From contig CAJUFO010000010.1 of NCBI GenBank assembly GCA_910585615.1, forward strand, positions 62,971 through 85,479: a stretch of 22,509 nt of DNA. Reading direction: 5' to 3'. A program made the translations under genes and the position numbers. Origin of the DNA: an uncultured Acetatifactor sp. (lineage in GTDB: Bacteria; Bacillota; Clostridia; Lachnospirales; Lachnospiraceae). Shown here one piece after another: positions 8,526 through 16,132 of this stretch. The stretch's first letter is position 1; each line of letters starts with the position of its first letter. The notes under the pieces are model-generated. The model was not told the DNA's origin, made no database searches, and saw nothing but the letters and a program-made list of their open reading frames with translations.

Positions 8526-8554
8526 ATGCTAATATATCTGCAATGAACTGTCAA
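8526..8554 (-). promoter_or_regulatory. Sigma-A promoter of the rpiR-MFS-small ORF-GH3 operon
   Basis: On the minus strand a perfect -35 TTGACA (8549-8554) and a 4-of-6 -10 TAGCAT (8526-8531) are separated by 17 bases. Transcription would start near 8519, giving a leader of about 50 nt carrying the operator cluster and the ribosome site. Confidence 0.65.
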
Positions 8555-8604
8555 GAGCAAATAATAAGAAATCGGTATCTTCCAGACTCCATCTTTCTAT
8601 CACG

Positions 8605-8645
8605 AAAAAAGCCGGACGAAAATCCCCTCAGAATCTTCGCCCGGC
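8605..8645 (-). terminator. Intrinsic terminator after the GH110-like gene
   Basis: Reading the minus strand, a 10-bp stem GCCGGGCGAA / TTCGTCCGGC (one G-U pair, 15-nt loop) is followed directly by six T residues. It lies about 70 bases past the stop of the beta-helix enzyme and before the rpiR promoter, so it separates the two units. Confidence 0.82.
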
Positions 8646-8715
8646 TGCACTGCTCCGGAACCCTCATAAAAGCCTCTTTGTCACATGCGTTCCAAAGGCA
8701 AGCCGTGCTTTTCCT

Positions 8716-10464
8716 TCAGGATACAGAAGCAGCCCAGCCATCCTGATATATCCCTGTCTGATTTTCGTTGTTCCGAACCGCAAACCCATTGCAGCCAGTC
8801 AGGAAGACCTTCCCGCCTGCTTCCGGAAAGATGTTGTCCTCCACCCGGAAGCCCTTTGTTCCGACAGCCCTTATTTCCACAGCCTGCCCCGTAAACCTGT
8901 TCCCTGTCACAGCGATATTGGAGTGGACTGTCCTCTCCGGATCCGCCGATACCGTCTGGGGATTGGAGTGAATCTGGGGAGCCTCCCCGTCCTCGAACAG
9001 ATTATCCCTTATTGTCATATCACGGATAAGTCCCGATTCGAACCATCCCCTGGCATCATCCTCCAGGAGGATTGCCGCCATCCCATGCTTCCGGAAGACA
9101 TTCTTCTCTATGACCACCTTTCCCCGGGTCGTGCACAGTATCCCCCGGGTGGGCACATATTCCGACAGGTTGTTCCGGATGGTCACATTCGGCGTCCATG
9201 TGATATTTTCCACCGCGTCGCAGCCTGTCCTGATCCCCTCCGGCAATGCTTCTTCCAACATCAGCTCGATATCCGTATCATTCTTTCTGCTAAAATCCTT
9301 TACTACGTTTCCGTGATAGGGCACCAGGCTCTCCCCGTCTATCAGCTCGATCTCATCCCCCGTCTCAAAGGCCTGGAATCCCCAGGACTGCTCATGCATG
9401 AAACGTACCGTCAGTCTCCGCTCCGCCCTGTCCGCCTCCACAATCCGCAGATGTGTTCCGTGGATGTTGACGGTATCGTCATGGGCACCGCTGAAGTGGC
9501 TGTCCGCGATGAGGATCTCGCCCCTGCAGCCCGACATCTGCACAAAATCCGCAAAGCTGGCGCAGGTCCTCCCCGTCTCCGGGCGCGGGGCGCATTCCAG
9601 CCGGTGCAGCGTCAGGTTTTCCGAGTACTGCCCTACGACCCCCAGCCCATGCATATAATGGAATCCGCAGTCCTCAAATGTCACGTTCTTGCTTCTATGG
9701 ATGAAGACACCCACCTGATTCCTGATTCCGTCCCGCGCTTGGTAGGTACATCCCTCCCTGTAGCGGCTTCCCTCCGGAAATTCCAGCTGCAGCACATTGT
9801 CCCCCAGGTCTGTGATGCCGCTTCCGTAGCCATACCATGGGACGCGCCTAAGCGTGCCCCTGTCCGGATCCAGCTCCTGCAGCAGGCAGGCGGCATTCTC
9901 CCAGTAGCGCGCCTCCCCGTCGGCCAGCGTCCTCTCGCCCTGCCACAGAATAGAATCCGGTCTTCCGTCACCGTCCGTATCCTGCAGTCGGTACAGCGAA
10001 TCCTTATGTACCTTTATCCGTATATATGTATCCGTTTTCATGGTAACGGTATATTCGGATACGGTCGGCCGGGCATAATCCAGATTGAAGTCCCGGAATA
10101 TGATATCCTCGCAGCCGTCTATCAGGATGGGCGTCATCACCCCGTGCACCAGGAGCAGGGCGCCGGAGCCGTTTATGACCACATTTTTCATATCCTTCAT
10201 AAGGATGGCGCTCCATCTCTCACCATCCGGATTCTCCAGTTTGCCGGCCGTATTGGTGATGTAATATCCCCTGGTATGGTATGCGCCCTCCGGCCACACC
10301 TCATATACCTTCCCCGCCTGGAACCGGATTTCCACGAATCCCTCTTCCTTCCTCGCCTCCTCGATTGCCGCCCGGATTTCCAGGGCCGCATCCATTCCCT
10401 GGCCCGGGTACGCCACTGTGACAATCTTTGTCGAATGCTCTCCTGCTCTCTTCTCACGCATCAT
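8716..10464 (-). CDS. GH110-like alpha-1,3-galactosidase, right-handed beta-helix
   Basis: This 582-residue protein is built of short beta-helix turns such as NVVINGSG, DIIFRDFNLDY, NVTFEDCGFHY, DMTIRDNLFED and NIAVTGNRF. The segments GVMTPILIDGCEDIIFRDF (about 108-126) and AHDDTVNIHGT (327-337) resemble GH110 enzymes, which remove terminal alpha-1,3-galactose (blood group B, linear alpha-Gal) by inversion. From memory, the characterised GH110 enzyme PdGH110B uses Asp321, Asp344 and Asp345; here Asp306, Asp329 and Asp330 have the same spacing. No signal peptide is present, so it should be cytosolic, unlike the exported Bacteroides enzymes. The start is the first of two ATGs, preceded by AAGGAG at 8 bases; an upstream in-frame TTG has no good ribosome site. 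It has its own terminator and lies next to the AraC/ABC-transporter module, which may supply its substrate. It could also be another beta-helix glycosidase or lyase. Confidence 0.72.
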   Translation of the reverse strand: MMREKRAGEHSTKIVTVAYPGQGMDAALEIRAAIEEARKEEGFVEIRFQAGKVYEVWPEGAYHTRGYYITNTAGKLENPDGERWSAILMKDMKNVVINGSGALLLVHGVMTPILIDGCEDIIFRDFNLDYARPTVSEYTVTMKTDTYIRIKVHKDSLYRLQDTDGDGRPDSILWQGERTLADGEARYWENAACLLQELDPDRGTLRRVPWYGYGSGITDLGDNVLQLEFPEGSRYREGCTYQARDGIRNQVGVFIHRSKNVTFEDCGFHYMHGLGVVGQYSENLTLHRLECAPRPETGRTCASFADFVQMSGCRGEILIADSHFSGAHDDTVNIHGTHLRIVEADRAERRLTVRFMHEQSWGFQAFETGDEIELIDGESLVPYHGNVVKDFSRKNDTDIELMLEEALPEGIRTGCDAVENITWTPNVTIRNNLSEYVPTRGILCTTRGKVVIEKNVFRKHGMAAILLEDDARGWFESGLIRDMTIRDNLFEDGEAPQIHSNPQTVSADPERTVHSNIAVTGNRFTGQAVEIRAVGTKGFRVEDNIFPEAGGKVFLTGCNGFAVRNNENQTGIYQDGWAASVS

Positions 10465-10568
10465 GCGGAATGCTCCTTCCTGTGCCGTCAACCATGCATT
10501 ATCCAAAAACGCTTCCGAGGATATCAATCTGTATGCCTACACAGCACAATGACATCGTTTTTATGCTC

Positions 10569-10597
10569 ATGATATCATATTCACCAAAATAAAGCTA
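10569..10597 (-). promoter_or_regulatory. Possible extended -10 promoter of the GH110-like gene
   Basis: On the minus strand TGA-TATCAT (10569-10577) is an extended -10 element embedded in a perfect 10-bp palindrome ATGATATCAT (10569-10578). The -35 position at a 17-base spacer (TAGCTT, 10592-10597) is poor, so an activator may be needed. The leader would be about 100 nt. Confidence 0.35.
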
Positions 10598-10632
10598 CCG
10601 GATAATTGACAGGATTTTTTCCGGCACTAAAA

Positions 10633-10663
10633 GAAAAAAGCCAGTATTTTTCCGGCTTTTTTC
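10633..10663. terminator. Bidirectional hairpin terminator between araC and the GH110-like gene
   Basis: A perfect 10-bp stem GAAAAAAGCC / GGCTTTTTTC encloses an 11-base loop. The A-rich and T-rich arms give a U-tract on either strand. It is about 280 bases beyond the araC stop and upstream of the GH110-like gene, so it probably ends the araC transcript. Confidence 0.65.
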
Positions 10664-10944
10664 AATGCTGTATTCATGCCGGCCCAAAGGCATCTCCGGA
10701 CACCGAGAACCCTCCCTGTCAATTGCAAAGGAAATCCGCCCAATCCTATACCGCAGCCGTCCCTGCACCCCCGGTTCCCATCTCGCCCATTCCAGCTACC
10801 GTGTCATGCCCATCCGCGTCAATTTGGGTCAGGCAGACTGCACCGCTGCGGCCATCGCTGTGCAAAACGGGCAGCAGGTACGGGATATTCCGGTGGTCAG
10901 GCTGCAGCAAATCTTTCTGGACGCTTCAGCTTCTGGCTCTGCTG
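10664..10944. other. GC-rich spacer without a recognised gene; possible gene remnant
   Basis: These 281 bases between the araC stop and the hairpin terminator hold no start codon with a ribosome site and no known family. One minus-strand frame is open from about 10927 to a stop at 10746. It reads protein-like (for example NIPYLLPVLHSDGR and VCLTQIDADG), but it follows a stop codon and lacks an ATG. It may be the decayed end of a gene, or chance in GC-rich DNA. Confidence 0.3.
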
Positions 10945-13155
10945 CTATTTTGACTCCATCAAAGCGCCTGGCGAAATCCCCTCGTATTTTTTGAATACCC
11001 GGATAAAGGAGGAGGTGCTTAAGTAGCCTGTCATGGAAGCCACCTCGGATACGGTATGTTTTCCTGTCTGCAGCAATTTCTTCGCCTGCCTGATTCTGAC
11101 ATGATGAATATAGTCAAGCAGCCCCATCTGCGTATATTTTTTGAAAAGCTTGCTGACCGTGGACAGAGGCATGTTAAAGACATCCGCAATCTGTCCCGCA
11201 GACAGGGAATTGTCGCTGTAATGAATCTGCACATATTCCTGTATTTTGCCAATCAACTCCTGCTGCCCCGAGGGAGAGTGGCTGTTTTTGTATTCCTGAA
11301 GCGCCCCAAGGCAGTGGCCCAGCTGTTCCCTGAGAGTGTCCAGAGAGGCGCAGTCCAATAAAGATGCAATCTGCTGATTGGCCAGAGACTGAAGGAAACC
11401 ATCCTTTTCACTCAGGCCCATCAGACAGGAGCGGTACAAATTCACCAGCGAATACATATTGAGGCGCAACAGGGAAATATGCTGGTCATCCTTAAAATTG
11501 CAGTCGAAAAGCTCGGGAAGCATTTCAATCGCGCTGTCATAATTCTGGGCAAGCACCGTGTTTTGAAATTTGCGCTGGATTTCTATGACATGCTTGGCGT
11601 CATAGGCCGAGGCAGTCTGTCCGCTCAGACTGTCGTTGTAATAGGTATAGTCTATGTTGTAGATCAGGCAGTATTCCAGCGCGTACAGAGCTTCTTTGTA
11701 GAGAAGATGCAATTGGTTCAAGGGCCGGCACCCGATGGAAATGCCAATCTGAATCTGTATATGGAATGTATTTAAAAGCGGCGGCATCTGCGAGGTGATG
11801 GAGGCGCAGGCCTGGTTCAGCATGGAGTGATGGCCATGGATGACAAGAAAAAGCTTCTCCTCCAGAAAGGCGGATTGCCAGCCAAGCTCCGGGGCGATGA
11901 GGTTGCCCAGTATATTTTTGAGAATGAAGCGAATCAGATTGTTGTTTTCCTCTGCCCCGCCCCTCTCCTTCCAGGAAGAGATGTCGATGGTGAACACCAG
12001 GATGGCAAGGTTCAGCTTACGGGTCTCCCTTGGAGGGGTAGACCAGATGGGCATCCGCTCGATTTGCCGGTATTCCTCCGGGGAATAGGCGTTATGCAGC
12101 AGTTTTACCAGATAAATGTCTTCCATCACGGCATGGTTTTTAATCTGCTCTTCCTCCAACGTGGAAATTTTCTTCTGAAAGGAATCGATGTGTTTTTCCA
12201 AAAATTGATATTCGTTTTCCCGTTCCTCATAATCGGGCGTAATCTTTTTCACCAGGGCCAGAAGCGGCATATAGTGTTTCCTGGTAAAGTAATACACCAG
12301 CAGAATGCTGAAAAGGACGCAGGCAATGCTGCAGGCGACCATAAAAAACTGGATGGTATGGAGGCGGCTGGCAAATTTGCTGCTCCGAAACACCATCGTA
12401 TAAGAAACGGCGGAAATCCTGCTTTTATGGTGAAATACCAGGTCATCCTCCGCCATCTGGTCTGAGCCTGGAGTAGAGTTCAGGATATCGCTGTTTTCGA
12501 AGATAATGTGGAAGGAATGGGAATCCTGGTAGCTGCAGATATTCTGGCATATCTCCGGATTTAAGGTGACGAAGAGATACGCTTGGTAGCTTTCCTCGTG
12601 CTGGTAGGGCAGGGACAAAATATAGGTAATGCTGCCGCTCTCCGGAAGATAATAATAATTTTGCAGAAAGGCGCCTTCCTCCATGGACTGAATCAGCCGG
12701 GAATCCAAAAACCTGTCTCCATCGATACTAATCTGGGTGTTGCTGCGATGGGTAAGCAGAGTGTCGTGTTCCATGAGAAGCAGGCCGATATTGTCGACAT
12801 TTGTATTCGTGGTTACATATTTATACATTTCCCTCTGCAGAACATAGAGCATATAATGTTCCTTTGGCGTGAATTCGGAGGCCTCAATAATGGAAAGGGC
12901 CTCGCCATTCTTGGAGAGACTCAAGGCGATATGGCGCAGCTCCTCCAGATATCCGTCCATGACGGCTCCCATATTCTCCAAATCACTTTGGCATAACATT
13001 TTACTTTCTTCCCGCATGAATTCCAGTGAGCGAAAGAGCAGCAGACTGGAAATAAGAATGGGGATGCTGACAATAATCACATAAGAGAAAATCCAGGATG
13101 TGATAAGAGTGCTTCTTTTCAGGTATCCGCTTGTGGTCATCTTGGGTAAATTCAT
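10945..13155 (-). CDS. Membrane-anchored AraC-family regulator (YesN-like, one-component)
   Basis: This 736-residue protein has two membrane helices (about 18-41 and 267-290) flanking an extracellular sensor domain of the Cache type (about 45-265). A short coiled linker (IDSFQKKISTLEEEQ) follows, then a cytoplasmic region of about 250 residues with weak GGDEF-like layout, and a C-terminal AraC DNA-binding domain with two helix-turn-helices (last 100 residues, including LSAGQIADVFNMPLSTVSKLFKK and VSEVASMTGYLSTSSFIRVFKK). It should bind an external ligand, probably a sugar or glycan fragment, and activate transcription without a separate kinase. The start ATG follows TAGGAGAAAAAT. It is divergent from the lipoprotein/permease operon, the usual arrangement for this family, so that operon is its likely target; the GH110-like gene may be another. 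The ligand cannot be read from sequence. Confidence 0.93.
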   Translation of the reverse strand: MNLPKMTTSGYLKRSTLITSWIFSYVIIVSIPILISSLLLFRSLEFMREESKMLCQSDLENMGAVMDGYLEELRHIALSLSKNGEALSIIEASEFTPKEHYMLYVLQREMYKYVTTNTNVDNIGLLLMEHDTLLTHRSNTQISIDGDRFLDSRLIQSMEEGAFLQNYYYLPESGSITYILSLPYQHEESYQAYLFVTLNPEICQNICSYQDSHSFHIIFENSDILNSTPGSDQMAEDDLVFHHKSRISAVSYTMVFRSSKFASRLHTIQFFMVACSIACVLFSILLVYYFTRKHYMPLLALVKKITPDYEERENEYQFLEKHIDSFQKKISTLEEEQIKNHAVMEDIYLVKLLHNAYSPEEYRQIERMPIWSTPPRETRKLNLAILVFTIDISSWKERGGAEENNNLIRFILKNILGNLIAPELGWQSAFLEEKLFLVIHGHHSMLNQACASITSQMPPLLNTFHIQIQIGISIGCRPLNQLHLLYKEALYALEYCLIYNIDYTYYNDSLSGQTASAYDAKHVIEIQRKFQNTVLAQNYDSAIEMLPELFDCNFKDDQHISLLRLNMYSLVNLYRSCLMGLSEKDGFLQSLANQQIASLLDCASLDTLREQLGHCLGALQEYKNSHSPSGQQELIGKIQEYVQIHYSDNSLSAGQIADVFNMPLSTVSKLFKKYTQMGLLDYIHHVRIRQAKKLLQTGKHTVSEVASMTGYLSTSSFIRVFKKYEGISPGALMESK

Positions 13156-13405
13156 ATTTTTCTCCTACCGAATAAAAACAGTTAGTAAAGGCAGCGTATA
13201 AAATAATGATAACATAGAAAAAACTGAAATGCCATAAACAGAAAAAATTGACAACGGAAGAAAATATGGCAAAGGCGAAAGAATGGCAAAGAGAAAATAT
13301 GGCAGGGCAGGAAAAAAAGAAGGATTTACAGATGGCTGGAGCCTGTGTAAGGATAAAGAGGCAAGAAACCGTTGCTGTGGATGGACAGAAAGAAAGGAGA
13401 ACATT
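13156..13405. promoter_or_regulatory. Divergent control region between araC and the ABC operon
   Basis: This A-rich region of 250 bases must carry both promoters. A perfect TTGACA at 13248-13253 (plus strand) has no acceptable -10 box at 16-18 bases, and TATAAA/TAATGATAA-like sequences at about 13197-13212 lack a -35 box. Neither promoter can therefore be placed with confidence. The plus-strand leader ends with the ribosome site AAAGGAG (13393-13399). Repeated ATGGCA elements are listed separately. Confidence 0.55.
13230..13304. repeat. Repeated ATGGCA motifs, putative AraC-type binding sites
   Basis: ATGGCA occurs at 13266, 13283 and 13299 in direct orientation, and its inverse TGCCAT at 13230. 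The 12-mer GAAAATATGGCA is exact at 13260-13271 and 13293-13304, 33 bases apart, close to three helical turns. AraC proteins usually bind direct repeats on one face of DNA, so these are candidate sites for the divergent regulator; that link is inference. Confidence 0.45.
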
Positions 13406-15088
13406 ATGAAAGCAAAAGCATTGAGAAGACTGCCGTGCCTGGGGCTTTGCGCGGTATTGGCAATGGGAAGTCTGGCGGGCTGCGGCAAACAGGAGGATGC
13501 AGGGACGCCAAAAGCAGGCGCGGATGAGGCGGAAAATTCCGCCGATGAAGTCCAGGATTCGGGAAGCGAAGAACAGCAGTCCAGCGCGGAGGAGGAAAAG
13601 CCGGACGACGTATCTATGGAAGGAGTGGAGCTGACAGTCTGGGCGCCCGCCTACTGGGTGGGGCAAAAGATGGAGTATAAGGATAACGAAGTGTGGCAGG
13701 AGGTCCAGAAGAGGCTGGGCGTCAAGCTGAACTTCATCCATCCGGCCATCGGGCAGGAACAGGAGCAGTTCAACATCATGATTTCTTCCGGCGAACTCCC
13801 GGATATCATCAGCGCCGGATGGATGGGAGATTCCCTGTATTCGGGCGGCCTGGACAAATTCGTGGACGACAATGTACTGATTCGGGTGAATGAATTGGTG
13901 GACCAGTATGCGCCGGACTATAAGAGCGCCATTGAAAATGTGGTGGAGAAAGAAGAACAGAAGGAATTTTATACGGACAGCGGGAACATGGTACAGTTCT
14001 ATGCCATCTCGCCCTATGAGGAGTGGGCGTACAACGGCCTTCTGCTCCGCAAGGACTGGGTGGACGAGCTGGGGATGGGGGAGCCGGAGACCCTTGAGGA
14101 TTATGAAAATCTTTTCATTGCCTTTCAGGAACAAAAAGGGGCAAAATCTCCCTTGATTCTGCCTGCCGGCGGAATTGACGGCACTTCCGGATTCATTTTA
14201 AGTGCATGGGACATCGGGCCTTCCTTCTATCAGGAGAACGGCGTGGTGAAATACGGGCCAATCCAGCCGGGGTTTAAGGAATATCTCACCCTGATGAACA
14301 AATGGTACGGGATGGGACTGATTGACAAGGATTTCCCCACCAGGGACGACGATGCGTGCAAGAGAATGATGACCACCGGAGAATCGGGTGCCATTATCCA
14401 CAGCCCGGACACAGTAGGAGCATGGATGGAAGGGGTCAGTGAACTGGCCATAGGCAAATACCCTGTACGAAACAGCGGGGACAGGGTGCAGTATCGCCTG
14501 AAGACGTATCAGGCCAGGCCTCCTTATGCCTTTGCCATCACCACTGCCTGCAAGAACCCGGAAGCAGCGGTGAAATTCCTGAACTACGGTTATACCCAGG
14601 AAGGCTATATGCTTTACAACTACGGGATTGAAGGGGAGACCTACAACCTGACCGGAGAGACGGTTACCTACAATGGAATTGAATATCCCATGATAGAGTA
14701 TACGGACAGGATGCTGAACAATCCGGATTACCCCATACTGGACGCCATTCAGGTCTTCAAGGTGCATATCGGTCCCTTTATCCGCTTTGAGCATGAGGGG
14801 AATCCTGCCATGAACATGAACAACGCGGAAATCCGCCAGAAGCTCACGGAGGGAGCGGACACCACCCTGGATATGCCTATGGTGACCCTGACTGCGGAAG
14901 AAGGGCAGGATTACGCGAAAGTCATGAACCAGGTCAGCACCTATCAGGAGACGGCAGTACTGCAGTTCATCATGGGAACCAGAAGCCTGGACGAATTCGA
15001 TGCTTATGTGGAGGATATGAAGCAACTGGAAATCGAGAAGGCGATTTCCTATCAGCAGAGCGCATACGACAGATATCAGGCCAGATAG
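13406..15088 (+). CDS. Extracellular solute-binding lipoprotein of a sugar ABC importer (LipO/YtcQ-like)
   Basis: The 560-residue product starts with a basic, hydrophobic signal sequence and a lipobox LAGC (Cys26). An acidic, disordered linker (about 28-73) follows, then a family-1-type binding-protein fold beginning ELTVWAPAYW. Features such as ISSGELPDII, FAITTACKNPEAAVKFLNYGY and the large size match the LipO/YtcQ group that works with LplB/LplC permeases. It should sit outside the membrane and capture an oligosaccharide for the two permeases encoded downstream. The ATG is preceded by AAAGGAG with a 6-base spacer; frame extension further upstream has no ribosome site. It is the first gene of the operon and divergent from araC. 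The 126-base gap to the next gene contains a hairpin. The substrate is unknown; the nearby GH110-like enzyme hints at alpha-galactosylated glycans. Confidence 0.94.
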   Translation: MKAKALRRLPCLGLCAVLAMGSLAGCGKQEDAGTPKAGADEAENSADEVQDSGSEEQQSSAEEEKPDDVSMEGVELTVWAPAYWVGQKMEYKDNEVWQEVQKRLGVKLNFIHPAIGQEQEQFNIMISSGELPDIISAGWMGDSLYSGGLDKFVDDNVLIRVNELVDQYAPDYKSAIENVVEKEEQKEFYTDSGNMVQFYAISPYEEWAYNGLLLRKDWVDELGMGEPETLEDYENLFIAFQEQKGAKSPLILPAGGIDGTSGFILSAWDIGPSFYQENGVVKYGPIQPGFKEYLTLMNKWYGMGLIDKDFPTRDDDACKRMMTTGESGAIIHSPDTVGAWMEGVSELAIGKYPVRNSGDRVQYRLKTYQARPPYAFAITTACKNPEAAVKFLNYGYTQEGYMLYNYGIEGETYNLTGETVTYNGIEYPMIEYTDRMLNNPDYPILDAIQVFKVHIGPFIRFEHEGNPAMNMNNAEIRQKLTEGADTTLDMPMVTLTAEEGQDYAKVMNQVSTYQETAVLQFIMGTRSLDEFDAYVEDMKQLEIEKAISYQQSAYDRYQAR

Positions 15089-15167
15089 ATTCTGAAGTCA
15101 GACGCGGCAAAAATCGACGCGGGAGGCATCGTGAAGAACGAGTCTGGATGCTTTCCGCCATCCCACA

Positions 15168-15192
15168 GGGCTGTCTGAAAAACTGGCAGCCC
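15168..15192 (+). other. Intercistronic hairpin between binding protein and permease genes
   Basis: GGGCTGTC and GGCAGCCC pair over 8 bp (one G-U) around a 9-base loop, with no U-tract after it. Such hairpins after binding-protein genes commonly protect the upstream message or partly stop transcription, which makes more binding protein than permease; that role is inferred here. Confidence 0.5.
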
Positions 15193-15214
15193 CGTGATCA
15201 TAAGGGGTATGCGA

Positions 15215-16120
15215 ATGCTTAAAAAAATTGCTCAAGACATCAAAAAATATAAATCGGTCTATCTCATGGCAGTTCCGGTACTGTTGTTCTACATCATATT
15301 CTGTTATGTCCCCATGGCCGGGCTCGTCATGGCCTTCCAGGATTTCCGGCCCACCCAGGGAATTTTCGGAAGCAGCTTCTTGGGAATCCGGCATTTTACA
15401 GACTTTTTTAAGGACATGAATTTTACAAGGCTGATGCGCAACACCTTCCTGCTGAATGTCTATGACATTATTGTGGGCTTTCCCATGCCGATCATCCTGG
15501 CGCTGCTCTTGAATGAGCTTCGGGGTAAGTTCTTTAAGGGCGGCGTGCAGACGGCAATCTACATGCCCAATTTCATCTCCATGGTAGTCCTCTGCGGAAT
15601 GATTTTGGATTTTTGTGCCACGGAGGGCGTGATTGGCGGAATCATGGCATCCTTCGGAGCGGAACCCCGCAACCTCCTTCAGGATCCGGCCCTTTTCAAG
15701 CCCATCTTCGTGGTCACCAATATATGGCAATATGCCGGTTGGAACAGCATTATCTACATAGCGGCCATTTCCGGCATCAATACAGAGCTCTACGACGCGG
15801 CGTACGCGGACGGCTGCGGCAGATGGAAGCGGCTTTGGCATGTCACCCTGCCCGGGCTGTTCCCTACTATCGTAATCATGTTCATCCTGCGGATTGGAAA
15901 TATCATGACGGTAGGCTTCGAGAAAGTAATCCTTCTTTACAATCCTTTGACCTATGAGACGGCGGACGTGATTTCCTCCTATGTATACCGGAGAGGCATT
16001 TATGAGGGAAATTACGGCTACGCTACGGCGGTGGGCCTGTTCAATTCACTAATCAACTTCGTCTTTCTCTGGGGAACCAACCGGTTGAGCAGAAAACTGA
16101 CCGACCAGAGCCTGTGGTAA
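15215..16120 (+). CDS. lplB: ABC sugar permease, LplB/YtpB type
   Basis: This 301-residue integral membrane protein has about six transmembrane helices. It carries the EAA loop that docks the ATPase (DAAYADGCGRWKRLWHVTLP, about 194-213). The N-terminal MLKKI...KSVYLMAVPVLLFYIIFCYVPM layout is typical of LplB-like permeases of oligosaccharide importers. The start was set at the ATG preceded by AAGGGG with a 7-base spacer; an ATG six bases earlier would leave no spacer, and an in-frame GTG further upstream lacks a ribosome site. It forms the translocation channel together with the next gene. No ATPase gene is in the window; in Firmicutes a shared MsmX-like ATPase encoded elsewhere usually serves such importers. 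The gene symbol indicates family resemblance, not proven orthology. Confidence 0.94.
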   Translation: MLKKIAQDIKKYKSVYLMAVPVLLFYIIFCYVPMAGLVMAFQDFRPTQGIFGSSFLGIRHFTDFFKDMNFTRLMRNTFLLNVYDIIVGFPMPIILALLLNELRGKFFKGGVQTAIYMPNFISMVVLCGMILDFCATEGVIGGIMASFGAEPRNLLQDPALFKPIFVVTNIWQYAGWNSIIYIAAISGINTELYDAAYADGCGRWKRLWHVTLPGLFPTIVIMFILRIGNIMTVGFEKVILLYNPLTYETADVISSYVYRRGIYEGNYGYATAVGLFNSLINFVFLWGTNRLSRKLTDQSLW

Positions 16121-16132
16121 GGGAGGATAGAA

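Noticed and set aside
8733..10572. Long plus-strand frame (about 550 codons) opposite the GH110-like gene
   Set aside because: It is a GC-driven antisense shadow of the beta-helix gene, with no ribosome site and no protein-like motifs.
13248..13276. TTGACA-based promoter for the ABC operon
   Set aside because: The -35 hexamer is perfect but no -10 hexamer occurs at 16-18 bases, so I did not call a promoter there.
13363..13376. Possible CcpA catabolite-response (cre) site near AGAAACCGTTGCTG
   Set aside because: The left half and central CG fit the consensus but the right half does not, so the match is too weak.
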